From the NCBI GenBank assembly GCA_015698045.1, contig BLAL01000004.1, positions 1,364,001 through 1,428,000 on the forward strand: 64,000 nt of DNA. Direction: 5' to 3'. How positions within the stretch are numbered: the stretch's first letter is position 1; every line of letters begins with the position of its first letter. The notes beneath the pieces were generated by a model. That model had not been told where the DNA came from. It saw nothing but the letters and a program-made list of their open reading frames with translations, and did no database searches. Below, in pieces: positions 1-12,300 of this stretch. The DNA is from Rhizophagus clarus. Its lineage: Eukaryota > Glomeromycota > Glomeromycetes > Glomerales > Glomeraceae. The translations under genes and the position numbers were made by a program.

Positions 1-2488
1 AAATAAAGTTTCACAACAAGTGATGCAAAACTTACTGGTATAATATTTGATGATTTTTATTTGGGAGCAGGTTTGATTTTAACCGGGACTGCGCCACTCA
101 GTTGATTGAACATCAGTTGACCCTAGCCCCGGCCCATAAATTCAATCATGATTAATTTTGTGAAATCCATGCCCATTATATAATTTTTTACTAAAATAAA
201 ATGATATAATGAATCAATGATAATTTTTACAAAAAATACATTCATAAATATTAATCCAATTTGAAAAATTAAATCATACTTTTATAGCCCTTGATTTAAT
301 CTATTAAGATATGATAAGTAGTTAAACCCAATTTTTAAATGGCCATAAAATTCGAAAAAAGAAATATTATTTCAAGACTTGATGTGACTAAGGTGTTCGA
401 GTTGTGCTATAATACTGAATATTATCAAATATCAAATATGTAAGAAAATATACAAAATTAGTTCTAATAGTTCAGTCCATGTAATTCACGGAATCAGATG
501 GCAAAAAAATTATTATTTGGTAATAAAGAAGAAAGAAATATTATGGGGAGAAATTCTAGTCAACATTTTTATAATCATTGTGATTTACGGTGGCAGTATT
601 ATTCAGTTATTGTACGTACCGTAAAGTATAACTCCTGTACTGTGTGATCGTGCCGACGTGCCGTTACATAATACTATAAGCAAGTCCATAATGATTACTA
701 TTAGAAAGCTGTCATCAAAAAAAAATTAACATTGAAAAAACTAAAATTATCGTTAAAACATTGTAAATAAATAAAAATGTTATCAAATAAAAATTATTGT
801 TATTAGAAAAATCTCAATACAGAAAGATTAATTACAAGCAATATATAAAGAATCTAATAATTATGTGATAACTGATAAGATAGCATTGTTCTCCTGCTAA
901 TAATAATAAGAAAAATTAACAGTTTCTTAAATCTGAGTGAAGAAAAAAAAAAAATTAAATATAAATATAAAGTAATTTTCAATAAAAATTTTCCTTTTAA
1001 AAAATTATATTGTCCGCTCAAAGACCTGCTTTCTTATGTAAAAATAACATTAGACTGTGCACAAAATATTTTTACATCGATTATAGTTAATACAAGCGAT
1101 AATTTTTTCATCAAAAAATAAATACTGATCAATTCTATAACTTGACAACGTGTGTCAAAATGTTTAATTTATATATCACCTTTTCTGACGCGTAATAATA
1201 ATCTCTGTGAAAATAAATGATAATTATTTTAATAAAAGTTTTATTTAAACCTAAGGTAAATTAACATATTTAGTACAAATGTATAATTCTATTTACAATA
1301 TGTTCTGAATTGTACTGTGCCCAATAGAATCATGCGAATCATGCGGATTTTCATAGACCGATATTTTTATAATATTTTCAACTGCGCGTAGGGTCTGATG
1401 ATCCAAGAATTGGACAACGCTATACGAAAGTCTACCTATCTAATTTCTAACGTATTGAATCATGTGACTTTACGTTATTATGATGTGCGTACTAGTCTAT
1501 AGCAGGACCCCAAGTAATATATAATATATATAGGTAACAAGTAATTTCAAAATTTTATATCAGCCACGTAAGGTTTTTGTAAGCAAACTTAACGTGTGAC
1601 TTCACAAATTACTAAAATTTTTTTTTACTTAGAATATCTGATATGCTGATCATTTTGACTTCGTTTCAAAATAATCAACTTTAATGCACTATCGTCAATC
1701 AAAACTATTTAACTTTTGGTAAATGCGTAATTCATTTGTATTAATGTGAAGAACGTCATACTGCGCTATTATATAATTAGAAAGTGTCACAGCTATAGCA
1801 ACCGCCTACATACCGGCGGTCGAGTTACTTAAACTAAGAGCTAGTCAACGCCGCTTAACGACACCTAACTAAACTAACTAAACTTATCGCCATATCCACT
1901 ACGCCAAAGTACCACCTACAACAAATAAAAGTTAATAACCTAAACCTAATACACAAATTTCTTTTAACAAGTCCGCTAAATTATTAAATATACCAATTAG
2001 TATTTCAGCATACGATCAATTAAAACTTTTGTTTTTGAAAAATGTTATGATGCGTGAAAATATCACAACCTTTTTAAGATGAACAGTAACATATATATAT
2101 ATGTATTAAATGAAATATTAATGATTTCAAATTAGTTCATCTGTAAACAATGCTGCATCGAAAGTATCAAAATTTTCATATTATAATATCAGATTTGTCC
2201 AAAAAAATTAAGCGATCGTATCTATGACTTTTCCAAAAACAAGCAAATGAATTAGTAGTAAATATCGTTAATTTTATTCTCTCTCAACAGCATGTGCTTA
2301 TACATATATTTGCTCAGAATCCTTACTCTTCGTAGATAAGTGATAAATTTGATCGTCGATCAGTATAGATTATTCCAATTTTAATTCGTTCGTTAATCAT
2401 ACTGGAATGGTCTAGAGTCGTGTAGATCTTCACTTTTTTGATAAATTAATCATTATTATTTCATATTTTACCCAATAAATCTTACAGT
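1..2488. other. AT-rich intergenic DNA, no gene seen
   Basis: I see no convincing reading frame in this stretch on either strand. It holds poly-A and poly-T runs and a short TA repeat near 2092-2104. Near 1790-1930 there is a patch richer in C, containing a small inverted repeat (ACCGCC, 8-nt spacer, GGCGGT) around 1800-1820. A short open stretch crosses that patch but has no start and no recognisable similarity. Confidence 0.5.
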
Positions 2489-2556
2489 ATTTCTTGTATT
2501 TCAAATGAAGCTTAGTTACATAATTTCTTGTATTTCAAATGAAGCTTAGTTACATA
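2489..2556. repeat. 34-bp perfect tandem duplication
   Basis: Two adjacent identical 34-bp copies (2489-2522 and 2523-2556) begin ATTTCTTGTATTTC and contain AAGCTTAG. They lie about 100-170 bp before the start codon at 2660, so they fall in the likely promoter of that gene. The perfect identity suggests a recent slippage or duplication event. Confidence 0.9.
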
Positions 2557-2599
2557 ATTAAATTATAGTGTATTTTTAAAAATAGTATATCAGGTATTG

Positions 2600-2659
2600 T
2601 AAATGCGACGAGCTTTCTAAAAAAAAAACAAAAAAAAAAAAAAAAACAAAAAACAAAAA
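2600..2659 (+). promoter_or_regulatory. A-rich leader before the membrane-protein gene
   Basis: An almost pure A tract broken only by a few C residues runs directly into the ATG at 2660. The paralogue at 45061 on the other strand has the same kind of A-rich leader, as do the two Sel1/kinase genes. Such tracts are known to be nucleosome-poor and common near fungal start sites. That this one acts as promoter or 5' UTR is inferred from its position. Confidence 0.5.
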
Positions 2660-5600
2660 ATGCGATCAAATTTTTATCTTAAAGTATTTGCGCTATTTGC
2701 AATTGTCTTGTGTGTTTATCCTTTACACATAATAGCCGAAGTGAGAACATTTTCACATATTGAAGGAAAAGATTATGGACCACAATCACAGCCTAGTGTA
2801 AATGATATAAAGACATATGATGATATTATAGCAATAAGAATTGTTAGAAATCAAATGAGGATAAAAAGTTGGCATTGTAATTATGATACATTTTTTTTAA
2901 GAATTATTTACCCTAATGGAACGGTTACAGAAAAAGATTTTAAATTAGAAGGTGTTCAACCATTTGCTTATTGTTCCTTTATGACGGGAGATTATGATCA
3001 ATTATATTATGAAATAATTGGAATGAATAGAATTCTAGTCATTTATAATAATTCAACAAATTATCAAACGTTCGAAGGATGGGGAATGATAACTGATTTT
3101 GATGGTAATGTGCTTGATAGAACATTTATAGGATTTAAGCGTCTTAACAATAATCATGACTATAATATACACGTAGTTTTAAATGTTAACAAAGAGAAAG
3201 GATTTATCATAGGTTATAGATCATTCAATAATGATTATTTTGCATGGAAACAATATAAACTGGGATTAGATGGGAAATTTACAATTTTAACTAGTGGAAA
3301 TATTACAATAGATGAAAGTTTCTTTTTTGGACCAAGATCATTAGTACATACAGCTGATGAAAACTATTATTTTGTTTATATAAAATATAACACATCCCCA
3401 AATTCAATATTACAAGATCAAATTATTGCAGAATTTATAGGTTACAATAAATCTGATACAACTAAAATTTATCTTTATCAAACAAACTTATCAAAAAGAA
3501 TGCATCATCCAGTATCATGTAATATAGAATATACGAGAATTGGACATTCTTGTTCCTTCCCTATGAAATTTAATAATAGTAATTTCAATGTTAAAATTGG
3601 AGTTTTATCATCAGGAGCATCCATTTCGTTAAATTATACGAAGTTTATTTTTCCAAATAATCAAATTAATTTTAGCTCTTGGAGACTAGATAGTTTATTA
3701 TTTGGTGGTTATATATTAACTAAACTTTTGGGAAATGATAGTACGAATGACAATGGATTATATGTTTACGTATTTCGTGAAGATGGTGTTCTATATAATA
3801 ATACCCCAGGATTAAATCAACTTTTAAACGCAAATTTAAATTATGCTCATACACCATTACCAAACAATACTTTTTTAATCGCACAAATGGAACATAATAA
3901 TACTTGGATACTCAATTTGATTGATTTACCTAAATTTACAAATGATGGTGGATATTTCAACACAAATGTAGAATCAACATACCCTGCAATTAATTCTTTA
4001 ATACCCTCGACAGATCCAGATATTAAAAATATTTCAATTGATTTTCGTGATCCAGTAACGTTATCGGATGGCAATTTAACAATATATAAAGTTGATCAAG
4101 GAAATATTTTACGTCAAATAACTCCTGGTACGAGATGTACACTAGTTAATGACAATACAAGAGTTATTATAAACATAATTAATAATACTTTTGGTAAATC
4201 AGGGGGAAATTACTCTATTACGATTGGTAATAATTTTGTTAAGAGCAGAATTTACGGGGAACCTTTATTAGGTGTAAGTGGTGGTATTTGGAATTTCGAA
4301 ATTGAAGATAAAAAATATATATATACTATTACTAACCCAACATCTGGCTTATTTCGATTAACTGTGGAAGGAACAAATATATTAAAACATTCTTCAGATG
4401 ATGAAAACAATCAATTTTTTAATAATTTGTTGGATGAATTAGCGGAAGCACTTCTAATATCACGAAATCGTCTTAGTAAAAATAATAAAAATCAAATTGA
4501 TCCTGATTCGGGTGATAAACTTTTAATTAGTATAAATATTGATGAAACTAAAGATCCATATGAAAAAGATGTCAACTCTGCAATACAGGATATCAATACT
4601 ATGATGTCATTTAGTAGTCAAACTCCCATCGGTTACGGAATGCTTTATAATTTGGACTCTACTTATAATTTTAAGCCTATTCGTAAGTATTATTAACAAA
4701 TTGAAGTTCTTTTGATGTAATTGTGAATTGTAATTCAAAAAAAAAAAATTAATTTTTTTTTTACTTAATGTTTAGCGAATTATTTTCAAGAATATGGACC
4801 AAAATTATTGTGTTTACTTTTGATTGCAGTACTTTTGGTTATTCTTTATATTATTGCTAACAGGAGAGAAAAAAAGGTATTTATTAATTAAAACATTATA
4901 AAGTATTTATTATTTTTTTTTTTTTATAAATTTTTGTATCAAAAAATTTTTAGGGTCACAATATTGCTATTTTTAAATTTGGCTTATATATTTTTGATTT
5001 TGTTATGGATACTCTTTTTATAATCAATAATGCTAATGATGTAAAAAATCTATATGTTCCAAGGTATGGTGCATATTATATTAAGTTAGCTAAATCCTTA
5101 TCCTTATTTTTTATTTAAATTAAAATGAAATTTAAATTTTTTATAGTATGGCGTTTTATACTATTCCATTAGGATTCAATATGTTATTAGCATTTCTGAT
5201 AATAACAAAAGAAAATACGAAAAAGGAATTTTTGTTATGGTTTACGGAAAATAATAAACTTACTAGTATATTTACGATATTGGCAGGAATAGATATTGAA
5301 ATATTGAGTATTTTACATTCAAACTTTGCAGGATTTAGTAATTTTCAAGCTCCATTTTCCGATTTTGCTAAATCGGCAATATTTTGGAGTGCTTTTTCAA
5401 ATATTTTTATTGAAGATATTCCTCAATTTATTATTCAGGTATTGTAAAATTAAAAAATTATGGTTTCATTTTTATTTTATATTTTAATATATTCGTATAT
5501 TGAATGTTAATTTATTTATTTATTTATTTATTTTTTTAGGTTTTATTTAGAACGAGATCGATAACATATGATTTTATTCCAATTTTTACTTTAGTCTCTT

Positions 5601-5716
5601 CAGCAACAACTCTTTCGATTAACGTCATAAGTCGTTTGTATCAATCTCTAAATTATATCCGGAATAAAAACTTACGCATTATACCTACTATTGAACTTAA
5701 TGATTTGGAAGAATAA
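2660..5716 (+). CDS. Secreted-ectodomain multi-span membrane protein (paralogue A)
   Basis: Five exons: 2660-4682, 4776-4876, 4954-5063, 5147-5438 and 5540-5716, giving 900 residues. All introns have GT/AG ends and were confirmed by matching the paralogue at 41956-45061. A signal peptide spans about residues 1-26, ending near HIIAEV. A long N-glycosylation-rich ectodomain follows. Around 440-547 it has the pattern of a bacterial Ig-like (SbsA/Big_5) domain: a strand with ISIDFRDPV, later YSITIGNNFV, and closing GIWNFEI. Exon 2 encodes a membrane helix (about 685-703) followed by the basic stop RREKK. Exons 3-5 add about four or five more hydrophobic segments (about 713-732, 746-765, 773-792, 824-845, 853-875). 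The fifth contains IEDIPQFIIQ, which recalls XK-type membrane proteins only weakly. Function is not recognised. A cell-surface sensor or lipid/ion-handling protein is possible, and I rate the gene structure as much surer than the function. Confidence 0.85.
5509..5537 (+). repeat. (TTTA)n microsatellite in last intron
   Basis: A short ATTT repeat makes up most of the pyrimidine tract before the acceptor of exon 5 of the membrane-protein gene. Confidence 0.7.
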
Positions 5717-5774
5717 TCTATAGTTTAATATATAGACATTTATTTATTATTTATCTGTTACTATATTATTTATT

Positions 5775-5780
5775 AATAAA
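5775..5780 (+). terminator. AATAAA polyadenylation signal
   Basis: AATAAA lies 59 nt after the stop codon at 5714-5716, in AT-rich DNA. It is placed where a poly(A) signal for the upstream gene would be expected. There is no other support. Confidence 0.5.
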
Positions 5781-6635
5781 CATATTGGCTTTTATAATGC
5801 ACAATTCAATATTAAATTTATAATCTACATATATCATATGATTATTCTTGAATGATTTGATTTTTCTCTTTAAATAACTCGTATAGCCTACATCTTAGAT
5901 AAAGTCTACACTAATGAAAATGGAACACCCTCCTATTAGCCCAAGAAATTTAATATTCTACTTGTATAAATTGCTTTTGGATGATGTTTTTTACTAAATT
6001 TAATTGTATTAATTCCATTATTATTTGCAGGCTGTAATAATCCTAAGTGTTAAACTTAGATAACATAATAATGCATTAAAATATTAGTACCAATGATATT
6101 CTCCTAATTCAAAAGTAATATTTAAACGATATCTATACCCAGTATAAATCATGATGCAACGCGAGCACCACTTTTGATAAAATGATTGTATATTTAGTAC
6201 CGGATTTCATATTTTTTTTTTGGTTCCCGTAAACAAATTACACGTTGGCAAAATGGGAATTCATTGAAATATATGGTTTCAGAAAAACGGAATGTCGGGT
6301 TTCAATACACTGAGAATTATTTGTAAATATATAAGTATGTCATGTTGCTCGTTGTAAATTTAATATATTCAATATGTACCACCATAAGTAAATTTTTTAC
6401 AATATTTTTGGTCAAGATCAAGTGTATCGGAGTATCTATTTTTGTAATAGTTACGTTTATTCTCATTTAAATTATTAAAGGAATAAACAATTAATTTCGG
6501 CAGGATCAAATGAATTATTCAGTTATCTGCGTTCATAATGTTATAAATTTCAAGAAAGTATCGTGACTTATATAATAGAACGTAAAATTACGTAACAATA
6601 TTTACATTTTAAGTAAATACAAGAAATTGAACATG
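5781..6635. other. AT-rich intergenic DNA
   Basis: No reading frame or repeat worth naming was found on either strand in this stretch. Confidence 0.5.
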
Positions 6636-7045
6636 GGCCCGAAACCGGAACTCCCCGAAACACTTTAAGTTCCGAAACTTAGTTTCGGGATGTACATTTT
6701 TTCCCGAAATCCGAAACCCGAAACCCGAAACTACACATACCGAGATATATAACCGAAACTTATTATTATTTTAATTGAAATTATATCGTGTGATCTCTTT
6801 TTAGTTATCAATAGTAGTGTAATATTACATTATTAAATTAAAAAATTATTTATTTTATAAAATCATAAATTAATAATAATTTTATCGGGATTATTTTGGT
6901 CAATATACTTGGCCAAAATCGAACGTAATTCGGGCCAAGCCATCCGATTGGTCGAAATAGTTTCGAGTTTCGGAAAAGGTTTCTATTCGTATATTCCGAA
7001 ACCCGAAACTTTCGGGAATCCCTCATGGAGATTTCGGACCTCATA
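6636..7045. repeat. CCGAAA word island, possible hAT-like MITE remnant
   Basis: Two blocks (6636-6760 and 6945-7045) are packed with the word CCGAAA/CCCGAAAC and its complement TTTCGGG, separated by ordinary AT-rich sequence. Both orientations of the word occur, for example AGTTTCGGGA and TCCCGAAACC. The style, a short word repeated near the ends of a few-hundred-base unit, resembles the subterminal repeats of non-autonomous hAT-type DNA transposons. I could not define terminal inverted repeats or a target-site duplication. Short open frames here are by-products of the repeat. Confidence 0.4.
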
Positions 7046-8397
7046 TTTACAGGAAATTCTATTTTTGCTCAGACCGAAAAAAACAAATACAAGTGAATAC
7101 ATAAAATGTAAGTAATATAATTTTTATACATTTTTTTTTTTTTTTTATGCATACTATCTAAAAAAGGTATTATTAATGTTTTGTTCTTGTTTTATAAAAA
7201 AATTAATTTTATTCAGGTGTGTGTTCGGTGCATGTCTGGTATGTTCGGGTGTATATCCGAGGTGTTCGATTTGTAGAATGATCGACACTAATTGTAAAAC
7301 AGCAATAAAAAAATTAGAAAATTCTACGTAGAAAATGCCATGCATGTTGACAATCAAACCATTACTGTATGCATGAATTACAGATTTTTTTTTATGAATT
7401 TTCGTTGAAACATTTTATTTATTAAAATTACTTTCTTGTACTATCAATATATAATTTAAGAAAGTTATAGAATTAGAAGTTAACATATACATTTGATTTA
7501 GAACATTTATTTATTACAATAATTTTCATAAATTACGGACAATGGGCTAATTTTGATGCCGAGTACTTGATTGATATATTGCTACTCAAAATTCTTCACG
7601 GGAATCGAACACTCTATAACCACGAGCATTGTTATCTTACATTATCAACTTTGTGGACAACTCCTCTTTATCAAATACTGCCTCGACTTCATAGAGATCA
7701 GCAAACATTTTGTTATTCAAATGAACGACAAAGAAAAAAAATTGACCGTATAAGATAAGAAGATAGTCACTTAGAGGATTATAAACATTGGCTTTTTTCT
7801 TGTCATTAATAATATACTAGTCACCGAAAAATTGGTTCACCTTATACATTGATATAAAAAACAGACGCGTTTTTTTAGTATCGATTTTATGAGCATATAA
7901 TAATTTGCTGATAAAGGTACCACTTGAAAGTCTCATCGCTCTTATTGTAGTAATTCTGCTATAAATAATAAACCTGATTTCTTGTCTAATATTGCTGACA
8001 CGTCCAGAACAATAAATATATAGATCAGATGAAAATTTCAAAATTTTTATTATCGATATAATACACGCAAAAGATTGCTAAGTAACTTAGATTATCAAAA
8101 ATGCGGAAATAAAAGTTATTGATGATTTATAAGTCACACGCGTTTAAAAAAAAACATAATTCTAATTTTTTACATAAAATGTTGTCGCTGGTAGTTTCAT
8201 ATAAAGATAAAATTATTTTATGACTAAAAAGAGTGAAAATAGAATCAAAACAATAAAAAATCAAAAAACTATGCTCTTCTTTTTATTTTTCTTCCTCCCC
8301 CTTGTTGGTTTTGGTTTTCTTATGTGTTTCCTCGATTTTCGGGGTTTTTGATCTTCTTGATCTCCACGAATGGAGGAGAGAAGAAAGTTACACAAAT
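7046..8397. other. Intergenic DNA, no supported gene
   Basis: Several short open frames occur, but none has a protein-like pattern or a recognisable motif. The segment 7565-7650 resembles part of a tRNA T arm on the minus strand but does not fold (see rejected items). Nothing else was seen. Confidence 0.45.
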
Positions 8398-9379
8398 TCA
8401 TGGTAAAAGACTTGTATACATACAATGCTCGACATCAAAAATAATCACACTCCACACCACTTCGCCGGTCCATGGCTTCGTTACTGCCTCTTCAAAAGTA
8501 TTTCCAAGTGGCCACAATATACCAGTCATTGTATCTAATATAAAAAGACGACCATAATAATCTAGGAAAATTATTCTAGCATGTTCACGCTCTCCAATGA
8601 TATGATATGATTAAAGCCATACTCTTGAACTTCATCAATATAATCAAGATTTGATCCCGGTTCAATACAATTAATATTTGACACTTCGCAGTGCCCATGG
8701 TTAATATAGAATGCAAAAACATTACGTTTATATTCGTTTGCAATCACTTCGACTACCATTGGCGAACTACTGCAGCTCCTGCAAAGTCCATCAAGTCCGT
8801 TACCTTCTAACATTTTATGCATGAGTTCCAGTCTTCCACCTTTTCTAACGTGAAGGTGAGGGTATAAAAATCGACATGGTCCCCATCTAGTCCCTATAGT
8901 GCTTCCCACGGCACTAATTCTGCACAATTCCCCCAGGACCCTTTGCAAGCTTTTGATTCTTGTTGCGTTAGCAGGACAGTATCCACTCGTTTCATTATTT
9001 TCATATTTTTCATATTTTTCACTCTCGATCCTGCAACCATATCTTTCATTTCCTCCAACATTGAAGACATTAGTGCTGAAGGTTTTGTTGATGTTAAGCG
9101 AACCGAGGCTCCAACCATAAATCTTTTTATTTGATTGTTCTGTGTTGCGTATGTAATACTTATCATACGTGGACGGTATTTCTTTCTTTTTTCTATCATC
9201 ATACATGAACTGTCTCTTCAAAACTCCCAGTTCTTTTGCTTCTCGAGTGTTGTTCTTCTGGTTGGAAGCTTCGCGTAGAAACTCCACAATAGTCCGAGCT
9301 TGTGTGAACACGAATCGACGGCTATGGACCAACTGTTACTAGCCTTCTTTCGGGTGTCACTCCCCTTACTTTCTTCCAT
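8398..9379 (-). pseudogene. Decayed gene of unknown family, higher GC than surroundings
   Basis: The minus strand carries protein-like sequence across this span, but it lies in more than one reading frame, so the gene is broken, with perhaps three or so breaks. The longest open piece is 8571-9332. The most protein-like parts are a Cys-containing piece (GLCRSCSSSPMVV), then FAFYINHGHCEV, EYGFNHII, and a tail with FLDYYGRLFILD and ILWPLGNTFEEA ending LLP at 8398. At one frame change the sequence has a 5-bp direct repeat (ATCAT twice), which would fit replication slippage. A TATA-like element (9393-9400, TTTTATAC on the minus strand) lies just before a possible ATG at 9379. GC content is visibly above that of neighbouring DNA. 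I do not recognise the family. It could alternatively be the coding part of a transposable element. Confidence 0.5.
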
Positions 9380-9383
9380 TGAC

Positions 9384-12300
9384 TAGAGTACTGTATAAAA
9401 TAGGTTGATTAAAAAAACGAATTTTTTCTCTCCCTAAAACTGTCTTTCTAAATTACTTCAACAGTATTAGGAAATCCTTCACAAGTTGTCTCATCCATTT
9501 TTTGGGAGGGTTGTTTAGTCATGTAGAAAAACTTATTATTGGTGCAAAACAGGTTAATGTTAATGGTACTTTCTTTTCCTAGGAATCGAAAAAATTTTAT
9601 TAAATGTTGTTATAAAATATTCCATTAGTTTTTTACATTTAAAATTCGAATCAGTTAATTTATCACGCAGCAAAAAATTTGATGACATCAGTTAAAAAAT
9701 GTAATGATATCAATTAAAAAAAAAAGAAAAAAATTTAATGATTTCACTTCTGTTAACCGAAATAAGATAAATCCATATGTAACTTTTACTCAAGATTATA
9801 AATAATTAATATATAATGACTGCGATACAAAATTCAAAATTCTGATCTGGATCATGTGAAATCGATCACCTGAAATGCGCATTGAGGGCTGTGCAATGTA
9901 AGATTTGCAACATAAAACTTTCAGAACCGTTTTTAAGTCCGGAGCACAAATGTGACTAAATGAACCAATCACGCATCGACTCAATTTTTGAGAACAACAT
10001 ATATAAACTTCTCGAAATTCTATAAAAATTCTAATTCGATATCGTCGGTATTAACTTCAAATGACATTCATAAAAATTATATGATCTGTAATAGATAACA
10101 AGAAATCGAAAAATAGCGTCGTACAGTATAATAATAAAATTTTCTTTATTAGTCTAATGGTTTCAACTATACTGCTCAATAATAGTTTCCAAAGACCTTT
10201 CCAGTGAAATTTTCCTTCGGGAACCACAAATAAGTCAGGCACGTAATATTATTGTATTTCCGTTACTTGTGTTATCATTATTATACATTATAAAAAACTA
10301 ATGAGTTCTCGCTTTTGAAATTAAACAGCAAGCACAATACGCAAACATAAATCACACAAGTTAAATAGCATAAGGAATACTTTACTTATCTTCTCGTTCT
10401 TATATGGTGTCGAGGAGAGCCAGGTCATATTGATGGTTATACGTGATCAGGAACAAATATTTCCAAATAATTTTTTTTTTTGGTATATTTTAGTTTGCGA
10501 AATAGGAAACTAACTCTGTAATTCTTCGTAGGTAATTCCACTAGAATTAGTATACCAGCAATATAAGCTTGATCAAAGTCATGGATGAGATAATGTAATT
10601 TTCTTAGGCGGCATTCGTATATTATTTTGTGGACAGTAATTAATGACATTGGGCTATAATTTGTGAAGACACCGAAAAATGATTATTTCCAAAAGAGATA
10701 CTTAAAGTGCATATTTATGATGCGATATTACTCGTTGGTTTTTCTGAAATAATTTGCGTTTCTGATAGACTCAACATAGTCCAATGAGTTCAACACAAAG
10801 AATGTTAAAGGTCATGCGAAGATAACGAATCACGAGTACTATACCGCACAACGAGTAAATCAGTTACATCTCAACTTGTATTATTTCATGTTTTAATGTT
10901 TGCAACATGTTAGCGTTTTATTCAGTAATTGTCCGATTATTGAAATTAGTACTTTACCTCTGGTGCCAATTTCGATAGAGTTCAACTGTCATATCAGAGG
11001 GTTGTGTAATTCCACTAAGGTTGATTACATATAATTATTTCTTTTAAGGCAACCCGGTTGACGCCTGATGATGTAGGTGGCAGTTGACTCATAATACATA
11101 TTTATATATCGTTACAAATATATTTTGATCAGGAGGAATTTCTTTCATCTCTTCGAGGGGGATCTTAGTATCAGAAATGTAACGGTGTTGCCTATAAACG
11201 GTTATAACAATATTCGTAATATGGTTGTAAACGACAATGGCACACATTCAGTGATAACAAAAACTATTTGAACATATACCAAAGGATGTTCACAATTCTC
11301 GACGAATTGAAACGATAAGACCAAACATGTGATATATAGTATATCATCATTACACATGCATATACATATAAATAAGGTATTTTCCGGGCTGTCATGCAAG
11401 GAAAAATTAAAATGAGCATGACGCGAAACACTTTTTACGTTACATTAGCCGAATGAATTAGCATCAAAATTTGTCGAGTGCGCTATAATCTATGAAATTT
11501 GTTGTACCAAATTTCTTTTTATTTTTTTATTTTTTATTTACGATTTGATTTAAGAAATTATTTTGTCCAATCACGATAGCTTTTATTATATCAGACTTTA
11601 ATAAAAACTGTATGCATCATATACTGAGTATACTGTACAGTAAAAGTAGTATACGATTGTTTTTGTAAGTTTATCGCTGTACGTATGATCGATAATGCTG
11701 ACATCGCTTATATAAAGTCGATACTTTTTCATCACTGTATTTTTATAAAATTCTTTTTAATCATGTAAAGACTAAGAGCATACATTGAGCAGAAAAGTAA
11801 TGAATTCATTCATTCGTAACACTGTGCATTTGAATAACTGATGAAGTGTTTCTTCTTGCAAAACGATTGAAAGAACTAATTTACTTATTGTCCTGGAGTG
11901 AGATTTCTTTCAGAATTGTAATTAATTAATTCTCAAACTTAACTGTCATTGATCTACAAAACATTTTCAAATTATGGTTTTGAAGTTCCGGATAGTTTAG
12001 ACTTTCATTCAATAGGAGAAATATAAAAATAAATGTCCGAGACAATGGTACGTTAGTACTTGATATGCGATTTACTACTTTTAGATAATAAAATTTATAA
12101 TTTTAAGTTTCACTTATATATATGCAGTGATATTAGGCCCTAAAATTTGAAGCGCGATTAAATGGTTTATCCGATAATCCGCGGCTAATAAATACCGATT
12201 TTCATATTTAAGTCAAAGATTATAGGTGAAATCTATTCTCATGATATCAGCTGAAGAAGAAAGTTTTAATTGTTAAATATGAATAAAATAAGATTTTTAA

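Noticed and set aside
3847-4074. 75-codon minus-strand frame inside the first membrane-protein gene
   Set aside because: It lies opposite a well-supported exon conserved with the paralogue. No motif.
6850-7115. Short open frames on both strands
   Set aside because: They fall inside the CCGAAA word island and have no independent support.
7565-7650. tRNA-like signal on the minus strand (TTCGATTCCC with a possible 7-bp acceptor stem)
   Set aside because: The T-stem does not pair, there are extra bases between the T arm and the acceptor, and no proper D arm or anticodon stem forms.
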